Origin: Chrysoperla carnea
Taxonomy: Eukaryota > Arthropoda > Insecta > Neuroptera > Chrysopidae
Length of the DNA stretch: 64,000 bases
Direction: 5' to 3'
NCBI RefSeq assembly: GCF_905475395.1
Contig: NC_058339.1
Coordinates: 8,750,001 to 8,814,000 of the forward strand
In this document: one piece after another, positions 1 through 9,989 of the stretch
Numbering within the stretch: the stretch's first letter is position 1
Layout of the letters: the number at the start of each line of letters is the position of its first letter
Program-made: the position numbers and the translations under genes
The notes under the pieces: model-generated
What the model saw: the letters and a program-made list of their open reading frames with translations, nothing else
Database searches by the model: none
Told to the model about the DNA's origin: nothing

Positions 1-1699
1 ACACCAAACAGATTTAAATGAAGAAAATATAACAATTGGTAATGATCCAGAAGGGGAACACAATGAAAATCAAAATACAAGATCTTCTACAAGACGAAAC
101 AAAGGTGTACCACCAAACCGTTTGATTATGGAAATAAATAAAGTTACGAACCAAAAGATTCCAGATCCAATAACATATGAAGAAGCTATAAATGGACCAA
201 ATTCAGTAAATTGGTTAAAAGCTATGTCGGAAGAAATAAATTCACTTCACGATTATGGAACTTGGAAAATCACAGATTTGCCTCCGAATCAAAGTGCTAT
301 TGGATGCAAATGGGTTTATAAAACAAAAACAGATCAAGATGGTAATGTAGTAAAGTTTAAAGCACGTTTAGTAGCTCAAGGTTTTTCACAAAAATATGGT
401 CGAGACTATGACGAAGTTTTTGCACCAGTGGCAAATCCGACAACACTAAAAATTTTACTTACTGTAGCTGGAATGAAAAACATGGTAGTTCGACATTTCG
501 ACATACAAACTGCATATTTAAATGGTGATTTATCTCATGAAGTTTACATGAAGCAACCTAAAGGATTTGTAGTAGGTAACACTAATCAGGTATGTAAACT
601 AATAAAAAATTTATATGGTCTTAAACAAGGCGCAAATGAATGGAATAAGAAATTCGATTTAATTATGAAGAAAAATGGTTATGTACAAAGTAAAAACGAT
701 TTATGTTTGTATATAAAGAAAATCTACAAACAATTCATTTATATTTCAAACCATGTAGATGACATAGTGGTAGCATCAACGGATGTAAAACTTATTGATG
801 ATTTTGAAACATTGATGAATACTGAATTAATCATTAAAAATCTTGGAAATTTACAATATTATCTTGGAATACAATTCGAAAGGGATAAAGATAATATATT
901 TTATATGAATCAAGAAAATTATATTTTAAACAAATTGTATGAATTTAATTTGGAGAATGCCAAGGATTCAACTACACCAATGAATATTGGTTATTTAACA
1001 CAAAAAATTAATGAAGAACCATTCGCATCACAAGAAGTTTATCGAAGTGCAATTGGATCGTTGTTGTATTTATCAACAAATACAAGACCAGACATCGCTA
1101 TTGCAACATCAATATTAGCTAGGCGTGTAAGCGACCCAAAACAAAGCGACTGGAACGAAGTGAAAAGAGTTTTCAAATATTTGAAAGCTACAAAATCGTA
1201 TAAATTAAAATTAGGTAATTATGATAATGATGAAAATTTTTATTGTTATGTAGATGCCGATTGGGCTGGAGACCCGATAGATAGAAAATCAAATACCGGA
1301 TATTGTTTTGTTTTCAATGGTGCACTAATACATTGGACGAGCCGTAAACAAACATCAATATCATTATCTTCGACTGAAGCTGAATTTATTGCTTTTGCTG
1401 AAGCACTACGTGATCTTATCTGGATAGTTCGGATATTAAAGGATTTTGACCAGACAATAAAAACTCCTATCAAAGTATTTGAAGATAACCAGGGGTGTAT
1501 TAAATTGCTTAATGATCGTGTCTGTCATCAACGAGTGAAGCACATCGACATAAAATACAAATTTGTACACCAACATATATCTCAAAAAGAAATTGTAGCA
1601 GTTTATTGTCCTACTGACAACATGGTTGCAGATATGTTAACCAAACCTTTAGATGGATCAAAACTTCAAAAGCATGCAAGAGCAATTGGCTTGTGTTAA
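1..1699 (+). CDS. Copia-1 pol, C-terminal part (reverse transcriptase and RNase H), 5' end outside the window
   Basis: This is the second half of a Ty1/copia Gag-Pol polyprotein, which copies element RNA into DNA in cytoplasmic particles. The frame is open from base 2, so the protein continues beyond the window start. An upstream linker ending in PPNRL leads into the Copia reverse transcriptase: the DIQTAYLNG motif, then the catalytic VDD of HVDDIVVAS, then the chromodomain-less RNase H with DADWAGDP, SSTEAEF and EDNQG, and the terminal KHIDIKYKFV block. No stop or frameshift interrupts it, so the visible part looks functional. A purine-rich tract and an LTR starting TGTTAG follow directly. 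Integrase, protease and gag must lie to the left, outside the window. Confidence 0.93.
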   Translation, partial: HQTDLNEENITIGNDPEGEHNENQNTRSSTRRNKGVPPNRLIMEINKVTNQKIPDPITYEEAINGPNSVNWLKAMSEEINSLHDYGTWKITDLPPNQSAIGCKWVYKTKTDQDGNVVKFKARLVAQGFSQKYGRDYDEVFAPVANPTTLKILLTVAGMKNMVVRHFDIQTAYLNGDLSHEVYMKQPKGFVVGNTNQVCKLIKNLYGLKQGANEWNKKFDLIMKKNGYVQSKNDLCLYIKKIYKQFIYISNHVDDIVVASTDVKLIDDFETLMNTELIIKNLGNLQYYLGIQFERDKDNIFYMNQENYILNKLYEFNLENAKDSTTPMNIGYLTQKINEEPFASQEVYRSAIGSLLYLSTNTRPDIAIATSILARRVSDPKQSDWNEVKRVFKYLKATKSYKLKLGNYDNDENFYCYVDADWAGDPIDRKSNTGYCFVFNGALIHWTSRKQTSISLSSTEAEFIAFAEALRDLIWIVRILKDFDQTIKTPIKVFEDNQGCIKLLNDRVCHQRVKHIDIKYKFVHQHISQKEIVAVYCPTDNMVADMLTKPLDGSKLQKHARAIGLC

Positions 1700-1727
1700 T
1701 TTAATTTCACTATATGTTGAGAAGGGG

Positions 1728-2004
1728 TGTTAGTTTTTATATTTAAGTTTCTTTTATTTACAACATCTAGTAAAATTAATTTATGTTTTGAATTTTGAAT
1801 AATCAACCAATTGTTTGTTAAATAATTTTGTAATAGATGTCACTATAATCAGTTTAAGTAACAGATGTCACTCTTGTAAAAATAATTGTAATTTCCGTAA
1901 CCGTCTAGCAGTGAGTTGAATAAAAATTATCAAACGTCTAACATACATTTTGTTTTTCTAAAAAGATAGTAAGCCACGTTTTTATCCACAATACTCGTTA
2001 CAAC
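1728..2004 (+). repeat. 3' LTR of Copia-1 (right boundary uncertain)
   Basis: A polypurine tract (TGAGAAGGGG, 1718-1727) is followed by TGTTAG, the usual Copia LTR start. An AATAAA-type signal lies near 1919. Two ends are possible: CTAACA at 1943, a perfect inverse of the start, or ACAAC near 2004, which resembles the Copia-2 LTR end. I prefer the second, because bases 1944-2004 do not read as Copia-2 protein and Copia-2 coding begins right after. The 5' LTR is outside the window, so neither identity nor target duplication can be measured. Confidence 0.6.
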
Positions 2005-2008
2005 CTAC

Positions 2009-4503
2009 ATGACTGTACCTAGACTTAAAGGAGAAAAATATTTTGTTTTATTCAAAGATGACTATTCTAAATTCCGTACCCTATATTTTATAAAAGAGAA
2101 AAGTGAAGTTTTTAATTGTATGAAGACGTTTTTAAATGAAGCAGCGACTGCTGGTCATACAGTAAAAGCGTTACGTTGTGATGGGGGTAAAGAGTTTGAC
2201 TGTCGTCAGGTCAAACAGTTATTAAACAGTAAAGGGATTTCTTTGTTGTTATCTACGCCTTATTGTCCCCAACAAAATGGCGCCGCAGAACGCGAAATGC
2301 GTACAACAGTAGAACTTGCTCGTTCTATGTTGTCTGTTAGCGGGCTTCCTAAGAAATTATGGGTTGAAGCGTGTGAAATTGCTAGTTACATTTTGAATAG
2401 ATCGGGTAAAACTATGATTAAGAATAAGTCTCCTATAGAGCTTTGGTTTGGTAAAACCATGACTGACTTTCAGCACTTGAAAGTATTCGGTACAGATTGT
2501 TACGTGCATATCCCTAAACAATTTAGAAAGAAATTTGATAATAAAAGTATTCTAGGGAAAATGGTAGGTTACCACAATGATAAAGATGGGTACAAAGTGT
2601 ACATTCCTTCGAAAGGAAAAGTTGTCTTATCACATGATGTATATTTCAAAAGGGAGCGGGTCTGCTCAACTAGTAATGAAATTGATATTTGTTTCAGTTC
2701 CATCTGAAAATTCAATAGTTGAAGAAAATGAGACAGAAAATTCAGTTCCGGAAAACGATCCCGATGTTGAGAATTTCGATGATTCTCTAAATTCAGAACA
2801 ATCTGAAGATAATCAAATATCTTCAGAAGAAAGAATCACGTCCAAAGAGAAAAATCCAAAAGCCTAGTTGGATGACTACTGGTGATTACAAGGTTAACGA
2901 TTCGAGTTCTGATTCGGATAACACGTTAGAAGCTGTTTTTGCGTTACTTACTGGTGACGTATCTTCATTTGAAGAAGCTATAGTTTCTCCACAGAAAACA
3001 AAATGGCAAGCAGCTATGAAAGAGGAAATTAATGCCCTTCATGAAAATGACGTTTGGGATCTTGTAAATCCTCCTAAAGGACAGAAAATTATCGGAAACC
3101 GCTGGGTTTTTAGAACGAAACGTAATGCTGACGGTGATATTCAGTGTTTTCGTGCGCGACTAGTAGCTAAAGGCTATGTTCAAAAGGCCGGAGTTGATTT
3201 TGGGGAAATATTTAGTCCAGTGGCTCGTTTTGAAACTATTCGCAGTGTATTATCGGTGGCAGCCAAAGAAAATCTTCAACTTAGGCAGTTCGATGTTAAA
3301 ACTGCATTCTTGTATGGAAAACTCGATAAAATAATTTACATGAATCAACCTGAGGGATTTGATGACGGCAGTGGTCGTGTTTGTAGATTAAAAGGAAGCT
3401 TGTATGGACTTCGCCAGAGTCCTAGGTGTTGGAATCAGCGCTTTACTGATTTTTTGAAGAAACAAGAATTAGTCACTTCGACAGCTGATCCATGTTTATT
3501 TATTCGTAATCGTAACGGAAAGAAGCTAATAGTAGCTATTTATGTTGACGATGGATTAGTAGCGGCTTCAGATCAGGAGGAAGTAAATAATTTTCTCACA
3601 GAATTGCATACGAATTTTAAATGTACGGTTAGTGAGTTAGATACTTTTCTCGGTATGGAAATCCATAAGAATCAAGATAATATTTTTATATGTCAAAGGA
3701 CATTCGTACGTAGGATTTTGGAACGTTTTAATATGGCATCTGCCAACCCGGTTAAGACACCGTACGATCAAAGCGGTGGTGGTAAAACGTGTAATCTAAG
3801 AAGTCAGGTACCTTATAGGGAGGCTGTGGGATCTCTGATGTATCTATGTATTGCAACCAGACCTGACATAGCTTTCGCAGTTTCTAAGGCTGCAAGAGCA
3901 GTAGTAAATCCTACAGAAACCGATTGGTTGAAAGTAAAACGAATCTTCAAGTATCTTCGAGGTACAGAAAACTTTGGTTTAAAATTTGCTGGTAATTCAG
4001 TGAAAGAAGGCTTGTCAGCCTATACTGATGCAGATTTTGGTGGAGATGAAACCACTAGGAGGTCTACTAGTGGAGTGTTAGTTATGCACAATGGTGCAGC
4101 TATTGCTTGGACTAGCACATTACAAAAGTCGGTATCATTGTCTACTACCGAAGCTGAGTTTGTAGCTGCTAGTGAGGGTGCTAAACAGTTAATATGGAAT
4201 TGTAGATTGATGGAAGAGCTTGGCGTCAATCTGGACAAGCCCACTCTGTATGTTGATAACGCCAGTGCTATTAAATTAACTAAAAATCCAGAATTTCATA
4301 AGCGCTCTAAGCACATAGAAATTAGACATTATTTCGTAAGGGAATGCTATCAAAATGGTTATTTTGATGTTCAACATATTGAAGGAAAGAAGCAAATAGC
4401 TGATATTTTTACGAAACCTTTGGGACCTCAGCGATTCATGGAATTGCGTAGTGCATCAGGTATAGTGCGGAAGGAGGAAGTGTTAGATATTATTCCTCAC
4501 TAA
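2009..4503 (+). pseudogene. Copia-2 pol, 5'-truncated and frameshifted (integrase, RT, RNase H)
   Basis: A second, distinct Copia polyprotein. It begins abruptly inside the integrase core (MTVPRLKGEKYF), with the catalytic D of RCDGGKEF and the E of QQNGAAERE. The acidic linker after integrase is read in a second frame (about 2660-2830) and the RT in a third (ESRPKRK region, about 2840 onward). At least two small indels therefore break the protein. The RT-RNase H block is intact after that, with IYVDDGLVAAS and SLSTTEAEF. Its missing 5' half starts exactly where the Copia-1 LTR ends. The simplest reading is that Copia-1 inserted into Copia-2 and the rest of Copia-2 lies left of the window. 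Gag and protease are not visible. Confidence 0.88.
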
Positions 4504-4708
4504 CAGTGTGTGTGTGATTTGGTGAACTTACCCTAGAATGTTGACAAGTGTGGTAATATATACTTCAGTTACAAGTTACACAATATACAAGTAATACATA
4601 TGACTTTTATAGTAACTGTTCAAGAGTGATGTTTCATTTTGTTAATTTTATAATATATGTATTTTTCTAATTTATGTTTAATGTTTGATTGAATAAATAA
4701 TTACAACA
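4481..4708 (+). repeat. 3' LTR of Copia-2, overlapping the end of pol
   Basis: A purine tract (AAGGAGGAAG, 4471-4480) precedes TGTTAGATAT. The sequence ends in ATTACAACA just after an AATAAA signal (4692), giving an LTR of about 228 bp. The last codons of pol lie inside the LTR. With only one LTR present, the right boundary rests on the terminal motif alone. Confidence 0.6.
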
Positions 4709-5056
4709 AATCGATTTACATCAAAATTGGATAAAAGAACAGAAAAGGAATAAAGTTTATGGCACCCAACAAACAATGATGGCTTTGATTTAAGATAACA
4801 CACCGACGCCTGGTTTATCGTATATACTAAATCGTAAAGACGTTGCTCTCGAATGCAATCCTTTATAAATAAAGATATGCGTTATATATTTAATTTGAAA
4901 TCAATATGTTTTATTTAATTAATTAAAATCATTTATTAAAATCACAATTACCGATCAATAACTTCTTACACTATTGCCTATTATTCGGAAAGTCTTGCTT
5001 CTAATGATTTCAAATTTTCAGATAAAAAAAATATGTATTTCAGACTCAAAATATTT
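4709..5056. other. Stretch without recognised features
   Basis: AT-rich sequence between the Copia-2 LTR and the Academ terminus. I see no open frame of note, no inverted repeat and no RNA gene. Confidence 0.5.
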
Positions 5057-5116
5057 TAGTAGAGCGCCGTAGGATTTATACCTCGGTATTCAAGGCCAGT
5101 CAATGAATATTTATAA
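5057..5116 (+). repeat. Isolated left terminus of an Academ-type transposon
   Basis: About 60 bp starting TAGTAGAGCGCC and running through TTTATACCTCGG and GGCCAGTCAATGAAT. It matches, with scattered changes, the left terminus of the complete Academ element at 41587 (TAGTGGAGCGCC...). I found no matching right terminus within the next 500 bp, so this is a truncated relic or the end of a deleted copy. Confidence 0.65.
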
Positions 5117-5400
5117 AAACTGTTCGATTGTATTGTTAAAACCTGACATAATGAAGTTAAAAACAAAACTTTTTGCGATCTTAAAGAAACGTTTAAAAAA
5201 AATACTCCTTTAAAAAAAAAAAAAAAAACAACAACTTTTGTTTGGAATATTCTTTTTGTCAACATATCATAGTTTACCCGTGCGGGCACTAATTAAGTCA
5301 GAATATAAATTATATACTATAAGGCCAGTTAAACTTATAGCTAATTAAACAAAAAATAGTTAATTAAAGTATATTATTTTACTAGATCCCAATTTACTAG
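5117..5400. other. Short AT-rich stretch after the Academ terminus
   Basis: May be internal sequence of the decayed Academ copy. Holds an A15 run near 5214 and nothing I can identify. Confidence 0.3.
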
Positions 5401-5490
5401 AGAATCACTTACATTGAAAACTATAACGAAAATTTTAACCCTGATTAATAACTTTGTTTCAAAATGATGTAGTTCCTGAAGCAAAATATA
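5401..5490 (+). pseudogene. Fragment duplicated from the tnp2 transposase exon
   Basis: About 90 bp that repeat, with substitutions, bases 7139-7246 of the tnp2 gene downstream (AGAATCACTTACATTG... to GAAGCAAAATATA). This copy lacks the 19 extra bases found in the downstream copy. It therefore shows the probable ancestral reading (AATGATGTAGTTCCTGAAG). It has no open frame of its own and lies just upstream of the tnp2 exons, so it is a leftover of a local duplication. Confidence 0.6.
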
Positions 5491-5595
5491 TGGCTGTACA
5501 TTAAAATACAATATTATGATCGTCATTGTTTATGTTGTAAATAAAAATATTTACTGTACATAATTCTAATAACTCCTATAATTTTTCACTAACAG

Positions 5596-8500
5596 GCTGC
5601 TAATGATAACAATGTGGTTCCTGAGAACAATGCCGATAATTTAAATGAAGCTTATCCATTACTTTATGGTGAAATAGCCATTGATAATACTTTCTTGGAA
5701 AATAATGCTATGGATGGAATTAGTGCTTCAATTTCGAATCAGCATAACTCTTGTGAAATTCTTACAGAACCTATGTCTTGGATTGATGAAGAATACGACG
5801 AAGAAACTGTAGATAGAGAAATCTGGTTTGACGTAAGTTATCACATTTATTCAAAGATGAAAAGTATTATGGTACAGAAATCTCAAAAACGTATACTTGC
5901 TTGGGGTATTCTTGTCAACTTTCAAAGTTTTAAAAACAAATTAAATTTTATAAATGAAAAAAAGTTCTTATAAATCAAATTTCGGAAAAAAAAAATTTTT
6001 TTTTAAATCATAAAAGCAAGCTTATTTCCTGTTATCTCAACATCTTCAAATGATTGCAATAGAAATGTAGATTAATATAAAAATTTATATTTGTGCGAAA
6101 ATTTCATTATTGTTTTCAAAATCACCACTTTAGTTTTATACTGTTGAAAATTTAAAAACATTTTTAGACAAAATTAATGTTTATTATCTTTCACTTTTTA
6201 TTACTTTTAAGGCAGTGAATAATATCTTTTAATTGCATTGAATATATTTACATCAGAATTGAATATTTATTATAATCAATATTTTTTTTTTAAATTGATA
6301 ATTCTCTTAATATTGTAAATTATTTTGTCAAAAATACAAATTTTCATTACATGAAATTAAATAATTTTCTTTAATAAATCTAAATATCTATGATTAAAAA
6401 AAAAAAAAAATAATAAAACAAATTTTTTTGCTAGAAACAAATTTAAGTGTAAGTACCTATACTTAACTGTAACTGTAACAATAATTTTATTATACGCTCT
6501 TAAATGGCTTCTGTTTACTATAATTATTATGTTACTATACATTCTAATGATATATGTATTTCGATATAATATCCAATTAATATCTTCTTTTAGGCTGAGA
6601 ATTCACAACCAGTTTCAGATCACCATACTGATTATTCTAATGATCCTTATCAGGTAATATTAAATTTTCTTTGTAATGCGATTCCTGTGGCTTATAGTTG
6701 ATATTTTGTAAATAGTTTTTCAGTGAATGATGATTTTTCAATTTGTCATCATTACTGAACAAAGAAATTTCTGAACTTTTGTTAGATCAATACCTATATT
6801 AAATATTAAAGTTTAACGAAACAAAAAGCAAGAAATTTACAAATTAACACAATCAGCTACCAATTACATTTGATAAAATCATTAAATTTAACATACTTTA
6901 TAAAATCTATTTCTATTCAACTATTGTCTAACAATAAGTTGATTCCTAAATTTATAAATTTGAAAATGAAAAAAAAAAAAAAAAAAAAATTGATTGATCA
7001 TTCTTTTTATTTATATTTACAGTTCCGTGTCCGTGACAATTATAATTATAAAGATCACGATTATGATAAAGCACTTTGTAATTGTACGACAATAACCCGA
7101 GGAGAAGCCTTAATGATGGTACTTACACTTGCGGCGGAAGAATCACTTACATTGAAAACTATAATAGCAATTTTATCTCTGATTAATACTTTGTTTCAAA
7201 ATGATGTTCAAAATGTTTCAGAATGTAGTTTCTGAAGCAAAATATAAGTTATTTCAAACATTAAAACTTAATGAGGATATAATAGAATATCATCTGTATT
7301 GTGAAGACTGCTTTCATTATTTTGGTCCAAGAACAAATCGTAATACACAGGAATTAGTGTGTAAAGTATGTAAGAAGAATAAAAAATCTTCAGATATTCC
7401 TTATTTTTTAACATTTAACGTCGCATCTCAATTAAAAACAATTTTAGAAGACTCAGAAGTCCAAGAAATGTTAATGGAATTTATGTACAGCAGTACCAAC
7501 AATAAGTCTAAGAATGTTTTGCAAAATATGAGCGATGGACAGTTATATAAAACATTATCTATGCCCAATAAACCTCTCTCGGATAAATTTAATTTTACTT
7601 ACACGTTTAATACAGATGGGTGTCAGCCATCTAGGTCCAGTAAGCTTTCAATTTGGCCAATATATGCATGCATTAATGAGTTGCCTTCAAAATTACAATC
7701 AAAGCATATGATAATGGCAGGTTTATGGGTAGACAAAAGAGAACCAGATATGACAAAATTTTTACAACCGTTTGTTGATCAAGGAAATAAATTATCAAAA
7801 GACGGGGTAGAATGGAAACTAGGAGATCAGGTAATAAACAGCAAATTTATTCCACTATGTGCTGTGACTGACTCAGTTGCAAGATGTAAAATTTTGAACA
7901 TGAAGCAATACAATGGGACTTATGGCTGTACATTCTGCGAGCATCCGACAGAGCGTGTTGATAACAATAAAAAATTCCCAATTTCTAATATTGTGCCAAC
8001 TCTTCGAACTGATGATTCAATAAAAGCTTATATGGTACAAGTTGGCGAGAATCAATATGCTAATGACATTATGGGTGTATGGGGGCCATCACCATTAATG
8101 CTTTTAAATCATTTTAACTTAGCAGATGGAATGTCACCCGACTATATGCATGCTATCTTACTAGGCGTAATAAAACAGCATACAGAAATACTGTTATCTT
8201 CATTTGGTGAAGAATACTATATTGGAAATCCAAACCAACTCGAAGCAATAACTACAAAGCTTATGGATTTTAAACATCCTAGTTGTATAACGCGATCACC
8301 AAGACAGTTGACCGAAAGAGATATGTGGAAAGCAACGGAATGGAGGTCATGGCTTTTATTTTATTCTTTGATATCCTTTAAAGGAATTCTACCTCAAAAA
8401 TATTTGGAACACTTAGCTTTATTAGTTGAAGCAGTTCGTATTCTTTTGTCTTGTAAAATTAAATATGATGATCTAAAAATAGCTGAAACTTTGATTATAA

Positions 8501-9265
8501 GTTACGTAGCATTGTATCAAGAATATTTTGGCAAGAAAGCGATGACATATAATATCCATTTACTACTTCATATGACTCAAAGTGTTTCAAATTTAGGACC
8601 TTTAAAATACCATAATACTTTTATTTTTGAAAACGAAAATCACTTTTTATTAAAACTGCAGAAGAGTCCTAATCATGTTAGTATTCAAATTGCGAGAAGA
8701 TATTTATTTCAAAAATCGTTATTATCGTTTAAAAATACTATTAAGCTCAGCGAAGAGTTCTTCAAGTTCTGTGATAAAAATCTGACTGGACGCTTAAAAA
8801 ATACTTTTAAAGTTGATGGCTGTGTATTGATTGGGAAAGGTAAAAAATATTTTTTAAATATCAAAGAGCGTGAGATTTTAAATATAAAAGAAGAATGCAA
8901 GTCTTTTAATAGATTCATCTATAACGGTAAACGATATACATCTAAAGTATATCGTTTTTGTAAAAAAACAAATGATTCTATAGTATTATTAAAAAATGGT
9001 AAAGTTGGTATAATTAATAACATTTGCTATTTTAATTCGAATAAAAATGGAAAAAAAAATATACGTCTTTTATGAAGAAGTTGTGGTGTTAGACAAATAT
9101 TATTATTCGTCACAAAATGTTACTGTTCATAATATCAAAGAATGCTTGATTACTGAAAAATTAAACTTTTGTGAAGTCGAAATGATATTGGAATCGTGTA
9201 TGATAACGGCGAAAGAAAAAAAGCATTTTGTGATTTTCATACCTGAGGGATGTTACGGAGATTAA
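5596..9265 (+). pseudogene. CACTA/EnSpm-type transposase (tnp2 family), decayed
   Basis: Cut-and-paste transposase of the tnp2 family. Exons fit as 5596-5832, 6594-6653 and 7023-9265; every junction has AG acceptor and GT donor and phase 0. The long exon shows a CEDCFHYFG..CKVCKK zinc-binding start. The catalytic-domain blocks are FNTDGCQPSRSSKLSIWP, AGLWVDK, LCAVTDSVARCK, YGCTFCEHP and LADGMSPDYMHAILLG. Two breaks disable it: a 19-bp insertion near 7210 (a partial copy of TTCAAAATG) shifts frame ahead of the SEAKYKLF block, and an indel in the A run near 9055 shifts the last 70 codons. A TAGTG near 9353 could be the 3' terminus, but no convincing CACTA partner was found on the left. The upstream start codon is not identified. 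Confidence 0.8.
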
Positions 9266-9629
9266 AATTTATAAATAAATAGTGAATGTGGTTTTAAAAT
9301 AGTTTTTTTGATTAGAACTAACTCCGGAGTAAAATAAGCATTTTATGATAAATAGTGAGTGTTGCTCCTGTAAGTACTTATACTTAAAAAAAAAGAAGAA
9401 AAAAAAAAAGATTATTTGAAGAGTACAGGTGCAAAACTAGGAATGTCACCAAAAATCCAAAAGTTCTTTTATGGTGGCAACATTCTCGTTTTCCCGCGTA
9501 TTTTTGAATAGCACTTTACAAAAAGTGTAAAAACTAACATTGTCAGATGTATTAATAAGAATTCTAAACTGCGTACAGGAACATAACGTGGAAGGTCCAC
9601 AGTGTAACGGAACGTAACAAGGAATGTCC

Positions 9630-9779
9630 TAAGATAATATATAAGAAGGTATTCCAATCCTGCAATGCATGATGGGAAATGTGTCAAGCGGTCGCGCCAC
9701 CACGAGTGTGTCAGACACACTAGCCGGGATATAAAGTCGTTTCATGCTAACTCCTCAAATAATAAAATTTATTTTTTAA
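9630..9779 (+). repeat. Left terminal inverted repeat of the P element
   Basis: 150 bp, inverse of 13778-13927. I found one mismatch (GGGATATAAAG against GGGTTATAAAG). The near identity suggests recent insertion. It contains an internal palindrome GTGTGTCAGACACAC, a candidate transposase-binding or subterminal site. Confidence 0.93.
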
Positions 9780-9989
9780 CAATAGCGTTATTATTCAATC
9801 GATGAACGTAGTTAAAATGTTTGCGATCGTCTTTTATTTAAAAATGTCGATATGTTTTTAATGACGTTTTGTTGTTGAGTGTGAATTAAAAAAGTTAGTC
9901 ATGTAAGTATTGTTAAAAAGTCTAATGTTGTGTTTTTTATCATTGTTTATCGTAATATTATTGAAGCTGATATTAATTAAAAATAGATA

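Noticed and set aside
9300..9360. TAGTG near 9353 as the 3' end of the tnp2 element
   Set aside because: No inverse CACTA end with similar subterminal sequence and no matching 3-bp duplication on the left; kept only as a remark.
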